Positions 16,647-25,428 of a stretch of DNA of 64,000 nucleotides are shown here, in pieces (the first letter of the stretch is position 1; each line of letters starts with the position of its first letter). The notes under the pieces were generated by a model, which worked only from the letters and a program-made list of their open reading frames with translations, had not been told where the DNA came from and did not search any database. The position numbers were made by a program, and so were the translations under genes. Origin of the DNA: Amycolatopsis tolypomycina (GTDB lineage: Bacteria; Actinomycetota; Actinomycetes; Mycobacteriales; Pseudonocardiaceae); assembly GCF_900105945.1 (NCBI RefSeq), contig NZ_FNSO01000004.1:4030001-4094000 (forward strand), written 5' to 3'.

Positions 16647-17999
16647 GTGACCGACGCAGGAGAGCTGATCGCCGGGCGCTACCGGCTGGCGACGAAGATC
16701 GGCCAAGGATCCATGGGTGTCGTCTGGCGCGCCCGCGACGAGCGCCTCGACCGGGTCGTCGCGGTCAAGCAGCTCGACTACGACGCCGCCATCGGGCAGG
16801 CCGCCGGGGAGCAGGCGAGCGTGCGCGCGCTGCGCGAAGCGCGGCTGACGGCCCGGTTGCGGCACCCGCACGCGATCACGGTGCACGACGTCGTCGAGGC
16901 CGACGGCGGGCCGTACCTGGTGATGGAGTACCTGCCGTCGCGCAGCCTGGCGGAGATCCTGCTCGACCGGGAGACCCTGCCCGCCGACGAGGTGGCGCGC
17001 ATCGGCGCGCCGATCGCCTCGGCGCTCGCCGCCGCGCACGCCGAGGGGGTCGTGCACCGCGACGTCACCCCCGCCAACGTCCTGCTCGGCGAGTCCGGCG
17101 TCGTCAAGATCGCCGACTTCGGCATTTCCCGTGCCACCGGCGAAGGCACCGTGACCGGCGGCGGGTTCATCGCCGGCACGCCCGCCTACCTGGCGCCCGA
17201 GGTCGCCGGCGGCCACGAAGCCGGTTTCCCCGCCGACGTCTTCTCCCTCGGCGCGACGCTCTACCGCGCACTGGAAGGCGCTCCCCCGTTCGGCCAGGAC
17301 GACAACGCGATCACGCTGCTGCTGCGGGTGGCGAAGGAGGAGGTCATCCCGCCGCGGCACACCGGGCCGCTCGCCGAGGTGCTGACCCGGATGCTGCAGC
17401 GAGACCCCGAAGCGCGCCCGTCGATGGCGGAGGTCCAGGAGCTGTTCGAGGCCGTCACCGGCGGCCGTCCGCTGCCACCGCCCCGGCCGCGGCCCCGGGC
17501 CGGCACCCGGCTGCTGCGCGTTCGCCGCCCGCGGCGCCGGCTCGTCCTGGCGGGCGCCGCGGGCGCTGTCCTGCTGGCTCTCGGCGTCGTGATCGGCACG
17601 GTGATCGTCCCGGACGGCACGCCGGTGGCCGCCCCGGTCTCGTCCGCCCCCGCGGCGCCGACGAGCCCGGCGCCCACGACACCGGCCGAGCTGGGTTGCG
17701 CCGCCCGCTACGAGGTGACGAACTCCTGGCCCGGCGGCTACCAGGTGCAGGTGACGGTGCGCAACGACCGGGCCGCGGGCCTGTCCGGCTGGAGCGTCCG
17801 CTGGACGCTGCCCGCCGGCCACCGCATCAGCGGCCTGTGGAACGGCACGTTCACGGTCGACGGTTCCACGGTGACGGTCGAAAACGCGGCCTGGAACGCG
17901 AAGCTCGACGCGGCCGCGTCGACGACCTTCGGCCTGATCGCCCTGACCGGCACCGGGAGCGACGCCGCCCGCCCGGCGCTCACCTGCCGGACGCTCTGA
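16647..17999 (+). CDS. Ser/Thr protein kinase with extracellular cellulose-binding (CBM2) domain
   Basis: 450 residues. A cytosolic eukaryotic-type kinase spans about 11-270: GQGSMGVVW loop, Lys41, HRD at 137-139, DFG at 157-159 and GTPAYLAPE. A basic Pro-rich juxtamembrane part leads to one helix (about 299-321), a Thr/Pro/Ala linker, and a C-terminal domain (350-447) with the features of CBM family 2: Cys351 and Cys447 at its ends, and the three surface tryptophans Trp361, Trp398 and Trp416. All kinase residues look intact, so this is a plausible polysaccharide sensor. GTG start after GGGGAGG. Confidence 0.92.
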   Translation: MTDAGELIAGRYRLATKIGQGSMGVVWRARDERLDRVVAVKQLDYDAAIGQAAGEQASVRALREARLTARLRHPHAITVHDVVEADGGPYLVMEYLPSRSLAEILLDRETLPADEVARIGAPIASALAAAHAEGVVHRDVTPANVLLGESGVVKIADFGISRATGEGTVTGGGFIAGTPAYLAPEVAGGHEAGFPADVFSLGATLYRALEGAPPFGQDDNAITLLLRVAKEEVIPPRHTGPLAEVLTRMLQRDPEARPSMAEVQELFEAVTGGRPLPPPRPRPRAGTRLLRVRRPRRRLVLAGAAGAVLLALGVVIGTVIVPDGTPVAAPVSSAPAAPTSPAPTTPAELGCAARYEVTNSWPGGYQVQVTVRNDRAAGLSGWSVRWTLPAGHRISGLWNGTFTVDGSTVTVENAAWNAKLDAAASTTFGLIALTGTGSDAARPALTCRTL

Positions 18000-18108
18000 G
18001 CGCCGCTGGTCCGATCAGGGCAATTCGGGAAAGATCGCCCACCGGGCTCAACGGTCCGGGCGACTGGCTCGTCGGTAGTGGTGAATCGACCACCACACGG
18101 AGGTGCCA

Positions 18109-20244
18109 GTGCGAAGATGTCTTTCGGCGTTCGCGGTCCTGCTCGCCGGTTCGGCGGGGCTGACCGGGCTCGCCCCACCGGCCTCGGCCGCCGCCGCGGT
18201 CCCGTCGTCGACCGTCACGCTCGTCACCGGCGACCAGGTGACCGTCCGGACCGCCCCGGACGGCCGGGACTCGTGGGAGATCCGCCCCGCCGCGGCCAAG
18301 GGCATGGCACGGGCGCTGGTGCACCTGCGCCTCGGCGACCGGGACTACGAGGTCCCCGGCACCGCGCTGCCCTACCTCGGGCGCGGGCTCGACCTGAGCC
18401 TGTTCGACGTCAAGGCGCTGCTGGCCGGGGCCAAGGCGCCGGTGGACCCCGCGACGTTCGGCGCAGCGCTGGCCAAGCAGTTCACCCAGGACAGTGCCCG
18501 CGGCCGGTTCGGCGGCCAGGGGCTGTTCGCGAACGGCGTCCGGTACGCCCTCGCGGGCGCGCCGCAGCGGCAGGCGGCCCGGCCGCGGTCGGTGATGCGG
18601 ACGGTCTCCGTCGACGCCACCGACATCGCGGGCAAGCCCGCCGACACCGGCGTCGCGTTCCTTTACAACACCGACGACGGCAACGCACTCGGCGCGGACG
18701 AGAACTTCAACTACTTCTTCGGCGGCACGGCCAAGTTCAGCGTGCCGGAGGGCAACTACAGCGCACTCGGCCTGTTCTGGACGCTCGACGCCGACGGCAA
18801 CCCGACCGAGGTGCGGTTCAGCGCGCAGCCGGAGTTCGCGGTGAAGGCCGACGCGACCGTCCGCGTCGACGCGAAACGGGCGTCCAGCAAGGTGACCTGG
18901 GTGACGCCGCGCCCGGCGCTGCTCGACGACACCGGGTTCCTGTTCCGCCGGGCCGCCGTGACCGGGCCGGCGCTGCTCGTCGACTTCGACGCCGGGCCCG
19001 GCGTGCCGATCTCGGTGTCGCCGACGGCCGTCCCGGTGCGCACCGGCGCCCTGCAGACGTACCCGTACAGCAGGCTCGTGTCGCCGCCCGGGCCGGGCAC
19101 GCCGTACGAATACGTGCTGCAGAAGGCGAGCGTCGGCGTGATTCCGCAGCAGCGGTACGTGATCACGGCGAAGGACGTCGCCGCGGTCGACGCCACCTAC
19201 TACAGCGAGTACTCCTCGCTCGGCCTGCGGCAGCGCAGCGGGATGTTCTCGTTCGAGGACATCAGCGGCCGGGTGTCGCACCCGATCCAGCTGCCGCGGA
19301 AGCAGACCGAGTACGTCTCGGCGGCACCGGACCTGGGGTGGTTCGGCGGGTTCTCGAAGTACGTGCTGCCGGGGCCGTTCCCCGGCTGGGCCGGCGGCCA
19401 GCGCGAGCAGTTCCACAGCTACCGGGGCGGCTCGGCGGTGACCGAGGAGTGGAACCGCTTCCCGCTGCACCCGGCGGGCGCGGTGGCGCTGCTGCCGCTG
19501 TCCGACGGCCGGTCGTACACGCTGCCGGGCGCGACCCGGGCGGGCGACCTGCTGCGGTTCTCGATCACGCCGTTCAGCGACAACCAGCCGGGCCACACCG
19601 GCTTCGGCTTCTACGGCGAGTCGCGGGACACGATCACCGGGCACTACCGGTTCACCCAGGACGGCACGACCCTGGCCGAAGGCGAGCCGATGGGGGCCAC
19701 CGAGGTCGGTTTCGCGCAGGAGGTCGCGCCCGGTCCGTCGACGCTGGGGCTCACGATCGACGCGGGGCGCACCGGGCCGATGTACCGGCAGAGCACCGCG
19801 ACCCACACCGAGTGGACGTGGCGGTCGCAGCACGTCGCGGGGGCGACGCTGCCGCCGAGCCTGTACTGCGCCCGCGGGGACGGCGGCCCGGACCGGGAGT
19901 GCGCGGTCGAACCGCTGCTGACGCTGGGATACGCGGTCGGCGGGCTGCGGCCGGACGGGTCGACGGTGTCCGGCCCGCAGAGCCTGGACCTCACGGTCGG
20001 GCACCTGCAGCAGAGCACCGCCTCGCCGGTGACGGCGGCGACCGTGCAGTACTCGACCGACGGCACGACCTGGCAGGACGCGCCCGTCACCGCCCGCGGC
20101 GACGGGGTGTTCCACGCGGACTTCGGCGTGGTCACGCAGTCGTTCCGCGGCGCGGACGTCTCCCTGCGCGTCACCGCTTCGGACGCCGCCGGGGCGACGA
20201 TCAGCGAGACGATCACCGCCGCCTACCACGTCTACACGTCATGA
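18109..20244 (+). CDS. Large secreted protein resembling the non-catalytic parts of actinobacterial S8 proteases
   Basis: 711 residues from GTG, five bases after GGAGG. Signal peptide to about residue 30, then SSTVTLVTGDQVTVRTAPDG, the opening motif seen in prodomains of many secreted actinobacterial subtilisins. The Asp/His/Ser catalytic blocks of S8 proteases are absent. The middle and end are beta-rich, with a C-terminal Ig- or Fn3-like part (TVQYSTDGTTWQDAPV). Its stop overlaps the start of the sedolisin gene, so the two are made together and may work together outside the cell. Confidence 0.8.
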   Translation: MRRCLSAFAVLLAGSAGLTGLAPPASAAAAVPSSTVTLVTGDQVTVRTAPDGRDSWEIRPAAAKGMARALVHLRLGDRDYEVPGTALPYLGRGLDLSLFDVKALLAGAKAPVDPATFGAALAKQFTQDSARGRFGGQGLFANGVRYALAGAPQRQAARPRSVMRTVSVDATDIAGKPADTGVAFLYNTDDGNALGADENFNYFFGGTAKFSVPEGNYSALGLFWTLDADGNPTEVRFSAQPEFAVKADATVRVDAKRASSKVTWVTPRPALLDDTGFLFRRAAVTGPALLVDFDAGPGVPISVSPTAVPVRTGALQTYPYSRLVSPPGPGTPYEYVLQKASVGVIPQQRYVITAKDVAAVDATYYSEYSSLGLRQRSGMFSFEDISGRVSHPIQLPRKQTEYVSAAPDLGWFGGFSKYVLPGPFPGWAGGQREQFHSYRGGSAVTEEWNRFPLHPAGAVALLPLSDGRSYTLPGATRAGDLLRFSITPFSDNQPGHTGFGFYGESRDTITGHYRFTQDGTTLAEGEPMGATEVGFAQEVAPGPSTLGLTIDAGRTGPMYRQSTATHTEWTWRSQHVAGATLPPSLYCARGDGGPDRECAVEPLLTLGYAVGGLRPDGSTVSGPQSLDLTVGHLQQSTASPVTAATVQYSTDGTTWQDAPVTARGDGVFHADFGVVTQSFRGADVSLRVTASDAAGATISETITAAYHVYTS

Positions 20245-21401
20245 GGGGACTGTCCACTGTGAACAGAAGATGGCTGGGGGTGCTGGCCGCCGCGGTGGCG
20301 GCCGCCGGCGTGGTGACGCCGTCGGCGAGTGCGGCACCGGGTCCGCGGGCGGCGTGCCCCGAGCGACCGGGCGTGCTGCGGTGCCTCACCACGTACACGC
20401 CGGGTGCGGCCCGGGCCTTCGGCCCGGCCGGCTGGGGTGCCGACGACCTGGCGTCGGCCTATGCGCTGCCCGCCACGGCGGGGCCGGACACGGTCATCGG
20501 GATCTCGATCGCCTACGACGCCCCGAACCTGGAGGCCGACCTGGCCACCTACCGGGCGCAGTACGGCCTGCCACCGTGCACGACGGCGAACGGCTGCTTC
20601 CGCAAGGTCAACCAGCAGGGCGTGGCGGCACCCCTGCCGCCGTCCGACTTCGGCTGGGCGGTCGAGTCCACATTGGACGTCTCGATGGTGTCGGCGGCGT
20701 GCCCGTCGTGCCGGATCCTGGTCGTGGAGGGCAACACGCCCGGTTTCGCCGACCTGGCGGAGACGGAGGACACGGCGGTGCGGCTGGGCGCGAAGGTGGT
20801 GTCGAACAGCTACGGCGCGAGGGAAGGCGGCGCGGCGCTGGCGTACGCGAGCCACTACCGGCACCCGGGCGTGACGGTGGTGGCATCCTCCGGCGACAGC
20901 GGCTTCACGGCGGCGAGCTACCCGGCGGTCCTGGCCACGACGGTGGCGGTCGGCGGCACCTCGCTGGCCCGCGACCCGGATTCACCGCGCGGCTGGGCGG
21001 AGTGGGCCTGGCCGTACGGCGGCAGCGGCTGCTCGGCGTACATCGCGAAGCCGAAGTGGCAGAAGGACACCCACTGCAGCAAGCGGACGGTCGCGGACGT
21101 GTCGGCGGTGGCCGAGGACGTCGCGATCCACGTCGCGGACGCGGGCGGCTGGCTCCCGGCGAGCGGGACGAGCGCTTCGGCACCGTTCGTGGCGGGGCTG
21201 ATCGGCCGCGCGGGTCACGCAGGAGTGACGCAACCAGCGGACATCTACGCTCGAGCGGCCGCGTTCACGGACGTGACAACGGGCCACAACGACCCGTCGG
21301 GCGCGGGCAAGAAGTGCGGCTGGGACTACCTGTGCGTAGCGGGCCCGGGCTACGACGCGCCGACGGGTGTCGGGGTGCCGAACGGCCTGGCGGGCCTCTG
21401 A
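20241..21401 (+). CDS. Secreted S53 (sedolisin) family peptidase
   Basis: 386 residues with a signal peptide to about residue 31. The sedolisin catalytic set is visible: Glu142 and Asp146 in WAVESTLDVSM, oxyanion Asp219 in SSGDSG, and Ser311 in SGTSASAPF. The Ca-binding C-terminus reads GYDAPTGVGVPNG. After the signal only about 40 residues precede the catalytic domain, so the large prodomain typical of sedolisins is missing. Serine-carboxyl peptidases act in acid. ATGA overlap with the gene before; a GTG at 20260 is an alternative start. Confidence 0.9.
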   Translation: MRGLSTVNRRWLGVLAAAVAAAGVVTPSASAAPGPRAACPERPGVLRCLTTYTPGAARAFGPAGWGADDLASAYALPATAGPDTVIGISIAYDAPNLEADLATYRAQYGLPPCTTANGCFRKVNQQGVAAPLPPSDFGWAVESTLDVSMVSAACPSCRILVVEGNTPGFADLAETEDTAVRLGAKVVSNSYGAREGGAALAYASHYRHPGVTVVASSGDSGFTAASYPAVLATTVAVGGTSLARDPDSPRGWAEWAWPYGGSGCSAYIAKPKWQKDTHCSKRTVADVSAVAEDVAIHVADAGGWLPASGTSASAPFVAGLIGRAGHAGVTQPADIYARAAAFTDVTTGHNDPSGAGKKCGWDYLCVAGPGYDAPTGVGVPNGLAGL

Positions 21402-21406
21402 TCGCA

Positions 21407-21461
21407 TGACATGAACGACCCTTTCCTGACGTCGGACGTCAGGAAAGAGTCGTTCATGTCA
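21407..21461. repeat. 55-base palindromic intergenic repeat, copy 1
   Basis: Two 27-bp arms (21407-21433 and 21435-21461) flank a single central base, with one mismatch. The arm contains CATGAACGACYCTTTCCTGA and ends in GACGTC at the centre. It fills the gap between convergent genes, six bases after the peptidase stop, and supplies the stop codon of the response regulator. It should act as a bidirectional terminator. A relative lies at 56905-56955. Confidence 0.85.
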
Positions 21462-22115
21462 GTTCGGGCCGGGCACGCCCGGGCGGCACAGCCCGCGCTC
21501 GTACGCGAGCAGCCCGGCCCCGGTCCGGTGCGCGCACCCCAGCTTCCGCACCACCCTCGTCACGCAGTCCCGCACCACCGGTTCCGGCAGGCCCAGCCGC
21601 CCGGCGATCTCCGCGTTCGTGAGCGCCGCGCCCACGCCCACGAGCACCTGGGTCTCGCGGGCCGACAACCCGTCCACCCGCGCCAGCCGCTCGTCGCGCG
21701 GGCCGGACAGTCGCGTCGCCGCCGACACCAGGCGGCGGGTGGCGTCCGGGGACAGCACCAGGTGGCCGTCGGCCGCCAGCCGGACCACCTTGACCAGGTC
21801 CCGCCCGCGGGCCGACCGCAGCACGAACCCGGCCGCGCCGTCACGCAGCGCGCGCAGGATGCCCGCGTCCGAGTCGAACGTCGCCAGCGCCACCACCGCC
21901 GGGCGCCGGGGGAACTCTTCCGGCGGGCTCAGCCGCAGGTCGAGCAGCAGCACGTCCGGCAGCCGGCGGCGCAGGGTGACCCGGGCCGCCGCCGCGTCCG
22001 GAACCGCGCCGACCAGCTCGACGCCGTCCGCTTCGTCGAGGATCGTGCTCAGGCGCGCTCGCACCGCCGCATCGCGTTCGGCCACCAGGACCCGGACCGG
22101 CGGCGGCGCGAGCAC
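21459..22115 (-). CDS. Orphan NarL/FixJ-type response regulator
   Basis: 218 residues from GTG. Receiver domain at about 6-120 with phosphoacceptor Asp in VLLLDLRLSP, then a LuxR-type helix-turn-helix at about 145-205 (LSARETQVLVGVGAALTNAE). The acidic pocket reads AERDA instead of a double acidic pair and the conserved Lys near the domain end is Arg (FVLRSA), so phosphorylation may be weak or unused. No histidine kinase gene is nearby. It follows a small gene by four bases, likely in the P450 operon. Confidence 0.85.
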   Translation of the reverse strand: MLAPPPVRVLVAERDAAVRARLSTILDEADGVELVGAVPDAAAARVTLRRRLPDVLLLDLRLSPPEEFPRRPAVVALATFDSDAGILRALRDGAAGFVLRSARGRDLVKVVRLAADGHLVLSPDATRRLVSAATRLSGPRDERLARVDGLSARETQVLVGVGAALTNAEIAGRLGLPEPVVRDCVTRVVRKLGCAHRTGAGLLAYERGLCRPGVPGPN

Positions 22116-22119
22116 CGCG

Positions 22120-22509
22120 TCAGTCCTTCGGCCGCAGGCGGATCAGCGGCAGGTCGGTCTTCGACGCGCCGACGAGGTCACGGCCGCCCGGACCGCGCAA
22201 CCGCACCTCCCGGAACCGCACCGACGACAGCTGCGCGGCTTCGATCGGGTAGACGTCGCCGTAGCGCCTGATCTTGTCCACCAGCTCCTTGCCGAGCAGT
22301 TCGACGAGCCCGGCGTGCCGCGTCGCGCCGCCGCCCAGCGGGACGTCCAGTTGCTTGCGGACCTCGGGAAACCGCTGGTCGAGCTCGACGGCCAGCTGGT
22401 GGATCGTGACGTACGCCCGGCCGAACTCCGCGGCGTCCGGACCCGGCGGGATCTCCTGCAGCACCTTGACGAGCTTGTCGTCCATCCCGAGCTTGTCCCA
22501 CAACGTCAC
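22120..22509 (-). CDS. Hypothetical protein (129 aa) between P450 and regulator genes
   Basis: Soluble protein beginning MTLWDKLGMDDKLVKVLQEI, with a helical middle (AYVTIHQLAVELDQRFPEVR) and a C-terminal strand-rich part (LRGPGGRDLVGASKTDLPLI). No motif or family recognised. It lies 30 bases after the P450 stop and four bases before the regulator start on the same strand, so a three-gene operon is likely. Confidence 0.65.
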   Translation of the reverse strand: MTLWDKLGMDDKLVKVLQEIPPGPDAAEFGRAYVTIHQLAVELDQRFPEVRKQLDVPLGGGATRHAGLVELLGKELVDKIRRYGDVYPIEAAQLSSVRFREVRLRGPGGRDLVGASKTDLPLIRLRPKD

Positions 22510-22539
22510 GTCTTTCCTCCGCTCACGACCGCCGTTGGT

Positions 22540-23742
22540 CTACCAGAGGACCGGCACGCGGTCCACTCCCCCGGTGACACGGTTGGTCCGGATCGTGAGT
22601 TCATCCACGCCGGCAGCCAGGCGCAACCCCGGAAACCGCCGGAACAGCGACCCGAAAACGACACGCAGTTCGGTGCGGGCCAGGCTGGCGCCGATGCAGA
22701 ACCAGCCACCGTAGGCGAAGGCGACGTGCGAGTTCGGCTTGCGATCCGGGTCGAACTTCTCCGGCTCCGGGAACACGGAGCCGTCCCGGTTCGCGGCCGC
22801 GATCGACAGCACGACGGCGTCGCCGCGCGCGATCGTGACGCCGCCGAGCTCGACGTCGTCGTGCGCATAACGCAGGACGCCGAGCCCGCTCGGGGCGGAC
22901 AGCCGCAGGATTTCCTCGACGACGCCGTGCACCCGGCCCGCGGGATCGACGGCCAGCGCGTCGCGCCGGGCGAGATCGGTGAGCAGGTAGAGCACGCCGA
23001 GGTCGATCCGGTTGGACGTCGTCTCGTGCCCGGCGAACAGCAGGCCGGCGGCGAGCCGCGCGAGGTCGTCGTCGGTGAAGGACGGGTCGTCGGCCTGCGC
23101 CCGGACCATGTCCGACACGACGTCCTGGCCGGGCTCCCGCCGTTTGGCGGCGGCGAGCCGGCTCATGTAGGCGGTGAACTCGTCGAGCGCCGCGTCCGCG
23201 CCGTCGCCGATGTCCATCCGCCCCATCCGGTCGGACAGCACGCGGAAGGTGTCGCGGTCCTCGTACGGGACGCCGAGCAGCTCGCAGATGACCAGCACGG
23301 GCAACGGGAAGGAGAGGTGTTCGTGCAGGTCGACCGGGCCGTCGCCGGCTTGTTCCACGGCGTCGAAGCAGCCGTCGGCAAGCTCCTGCACGTGCCCGGC
23401 GAGCCGCCGGATCCGGTTGGCGGAGAAGGCGGGCACGAGCATCCGCCGCATCCGCGCGTGCTCGGTGTGCTCGGTTTCGTGGTCGCCCTGCGGCCGGCTG
23501 AGGATGGCGGCGTTCGACAACGCGGCGGCTTCCTCCGGCGCCGGGTGCGAGCGCCCGAACCGCGCATCGGTGAACACGGCACGGACCTGCTCGAACCCGG
23601 TGACGAGCCAGGCCGGGTCCCCGGCCGGCGTGGTCACCGGGACAACGGGCCCCTGCCGCCGCAGCACCGCGAAGAGCGGCGCGATCTCCAGGACGTTCGG
23701 CCGTGCGAAAGGCAGGCGCGGGCTGTCCGTGGTGGCGGTCAT
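22540..23742 (-). CDS. Cytochrome P450
   Basis: 400 residues, a soluble class I bacterial P450. I-helix AGHETT at 237-242, ExxR within EEILR at 276-280, and heme loop [10 protein letters not shown] with Cys349 as iron ligand. The loop keeps F-x2-G-x3-C-x-G although the usual His/Arg before the Cys is Phe, a variation seen in biosynthetic P450s. It needs a ferredoxin and reductase, not encoded nearby. Substrate unknown. First gene of the likely operon with the hypothetical protein and the regulator. Confidence 0.93.
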   Translation of the reverse strand: MTATTDSPRLPFARPNVLEIAPLFAVLRRQGPVVPVTTPAGDPAWLVTGFEQVRAVFTDARFGRSHPAPEEAAALSNAAILSRPQGDHETEHTEHARMRRMLVPAFSANRIRRLAGHVQELADGCFDAVEQAGDGPVDLHEHLSFPLPVLVICELLGVPYEDRDTFRVLSDRMGRMDIGDGADAALDEFTAYMSRLAAAKRREPGQDVVSDMVRAQADDPSFTDDDLARLAAGLLFAGHETTSNRIDLGVLYLLTDLARRDALAVDPAGRVHGVVEEILRLSAPSGLGVLRYAHDDVELGGVTIARGDAVVLSIAAANRDGSVFPEPEKFDPDRKPNSHVAFAYGGWFCIGASLARTELRVVFGSLFRRFPGLRLAAGVDELTIRTNRVTGGVDRVPVLW

Positions 23743-23847
23743 CGGGTCTCCTCCCCCGCAGAACGCGGCCGATCGGCGCGAACACGGGCGGGCCGGTCAC
23801 GGCCGCATTCCGGTCCCCCCGCAAACCACGGTACTCAGGAAAGGGGT

Positions 23848-23881
23848 GATCGGGCGGGGAAAGCGAGTTCCCCGCCCGATC
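23848..23881 (-). terminator. Terminator after the aminotransferase gene
   Basis: Perfect 14-bp arms (GATCGGGCGGGGAA and complement) around a six-base loop, about 70 bases downstream of the aminotransferase stop on the minus strand and upstream of the P450 start. On the minus strand it is followed by ACCCCTTTCC. It separates the two same-strand transcription units. Confidence 0.75.
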
Positions 23882-23949
23882 GGGTCAGCGCGGCCCGAAA
23901 CTGTCGGTGCCTCCCGGTATCGTGGATGCCGGGGGCCGGAGGCCACCCC

Positions 23950-25311
23950 CTACAACATCTTCCAAGCCCGCGTCAGCGTGTCCCGCAGAATCTGCTCCAT
24001 CTCGTCGAACTCCGCCTGATCACAGACCAACGGCGGCGACAGCTGCACCACGGGCTCGGCCCGATCATCGGCCCGGCAGTACAACCCGGCCTCGAACAGC
24101 GCCTCCGAAAGGAACCCGCGCAGCACCCGCTCGGACTGCTCGGCCGAGAACGTCTCCTTGGTCGCCTTGTCCTTCACCAGCTCGATCCCGTAGAAGAACC
24201 CGGCCCCCCGCACATCCCCGACGATGGGCAGGTCCAGCAACCGGTCCAAAGTGGACCGGAACGCGTCCTCCCGCCGCAGCACGTGCCCGTACAGGTCCTC
24301 CCGCTCCATCAGGTCGAGGTTCGCCAGCGCCACCGCGCACGACACGGGGTGCCCGCCGTACGTCGACCCGTGCATGAACGTCGTCGCGCCGCGGGTGAAC
24401 GGCTCCATCAGCCGCTCCGAAGCCAGCACCGCGCCCAGTGGCGCGTAGCCCGACGTCAGCCCCTTCGCCGTCGTGATGATGTCCGGCTGGTAGCCGTACC
24501 GCTTGGCCGCGAAGTCGTGGCCGACCCTGCCGAACGCGCAGATCACCTCGTCGGACACCAGCAGCACGTCGTGCCGGTCGCAGATCTCGCGCACCCGCGC
24601 GAAGTAGCCGGGCGGCGGCACGAAACACCCTCCGGTGTTCTGCACCGGCTCCAGGAACACCGCGGCCACCGTGTCCGCGCCCTCGAACTCGATCGCCTGC
24701 TCGATCTGGTCGGCGGCCCAGCGGCCGTACGCCGCGTAGTCGTCGGCGTGCTCGGGCGCGCGGTAGAAGTTCGTGTTCGGCACGCGCAGGGTGCTCGGCA
24801 CCAGCGGCTCGAAGTCCGCCTTCGCGCCCGGGATGCCGGTGATCGACAGCGCACCCTGCGACGTCCCGTGGTAGGCCAGCGCGCGGCTGATCACCTTGTG
24901 CTTGCCCGGCTTCCCGACGAGCTTGAAGTACTGCTTCGCGAGCTTCCACGCCGTCTCGACGGACTCGCCGCCGCTCACGGTGAAGAACACCCGATCGAGG
25001 TCACCCGGCGCCGCGGCGGCGAGCCGCGAGGCCAGCTCGATCGCCGTCGGGTGCGCGTGCCCCCACAGCGGGAAGTACGCGAGCTGCTTCGTCTGCCGCG
25101 CGGCGGCTTCGGCGAGCTCCTCGCGGCCGTGGCCGACCTGCACGGCGAACAGCCCGGCGAGCCCGTCCAGGTACCGCTTCCCGCGGGCGTCCCAGATGTA
25201 GGCGCCTTCGCCGCGGACGATCACGGGGACGTCGGTCTCGGCGTAGGCCGAGTGGCGCGTGAAGTGCAGCCAGAGGTGGTCGCGGGCAGCCTGGGCGAGG
25301 TCGGCAGTCAT
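23950..25311 (-). CDS. Class III (omega) aminotransferase
   Basis: 453 residues, PLP fold type I. SGGES at 113-117, YHGTSQGALS at 148-157, Asp254 in SDEVICAFGR, and Lys283 in TTAKGLTSGY as the PLP lysine. The subgroup is the one using pyruvate as acceptor for polyamines, beta-alanine or similar amines. Start ATG at 25311 after GAGGT. The neighbours (Lrp regulator and APC permease) and the shared upstream motif suggest uptake and breakdown of one amino acid or amine, regulated by that Lrp protein. Confidence 0.92.
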   Translation of the reverse strand: MTADLAQAARDHLWLHFTRHSAYAETDVPVIVRGEGAYIWDARGKRYLDGLAGLFAVQVGHGREELAEAAARQTKQLAYFPLWGHAHPTAIELASRLAAAAPGDLDRVFFTVSGGESVETAWKLAKQYFKLVGKPGKHKVISRALAYHGTSQGALSITGIPGAKADFEPLVPSTLRVPNTNFYRAPEHADDYAAYGRWAADQIEQAIEFEGADTVAAVFLEPVQNTGGCFVPPPGYFARVREICDRHDVLLVSDEVICAFGRVGHDFAAKRYGYQPDIITTAKGLTSGYAPLGAVLASERLMEPFTRGATTFMHGSTYGGHPVSCAVALANLDLMEREDLYGHVLRREDAFRSTLDRLLDLPIVGDVRGAGFFYGIELVKDKATKETFSAEQSERVLRGFLSEALFEAGLYCRADDRAEPVVQLSPPLVCDQAEFDEMEQILRDTLTRAWKML

Positions 25312-25348
25312 ACCTCGGTTATCGCACGCAGTCACCGCGGAATGCAAG

Positions 25349-25426
25349 TGATTCAGTCGTCCAGTCGAACTTGAACGACTAATTCATGATCGTCCAAGGA
25401 GTACAGCCTTCGGATTTAGTCGTCAC
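25349..25426. promoter_or_regulatory. Lrp-type operator cluster upstream of the aminotransferase
   Basis: Three related words lie between the Lrp stop and the aminotransferase start: TGATTCAGTCGTCC (25349-25362), an inverted GAACGACTAATTC (25373-25385) and CGGATTTAGTCGTC (25411-25424). The same word recurs on the other side of the Lrp gene, in front of the permease, so they are likely binding sites of that regulator. Confidence 0.6.
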
Positions 25427-25428
25427 GG

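Noticed and set aside
21619..25374. A 1,251-codon open frame on the plus strand
   Set aside because: It runs antisense across the regulator, P450 and aminotransferase genes; its product is Arg/Pro/His-rich without domains, a usual effect of about 70 percent GC on codon position.
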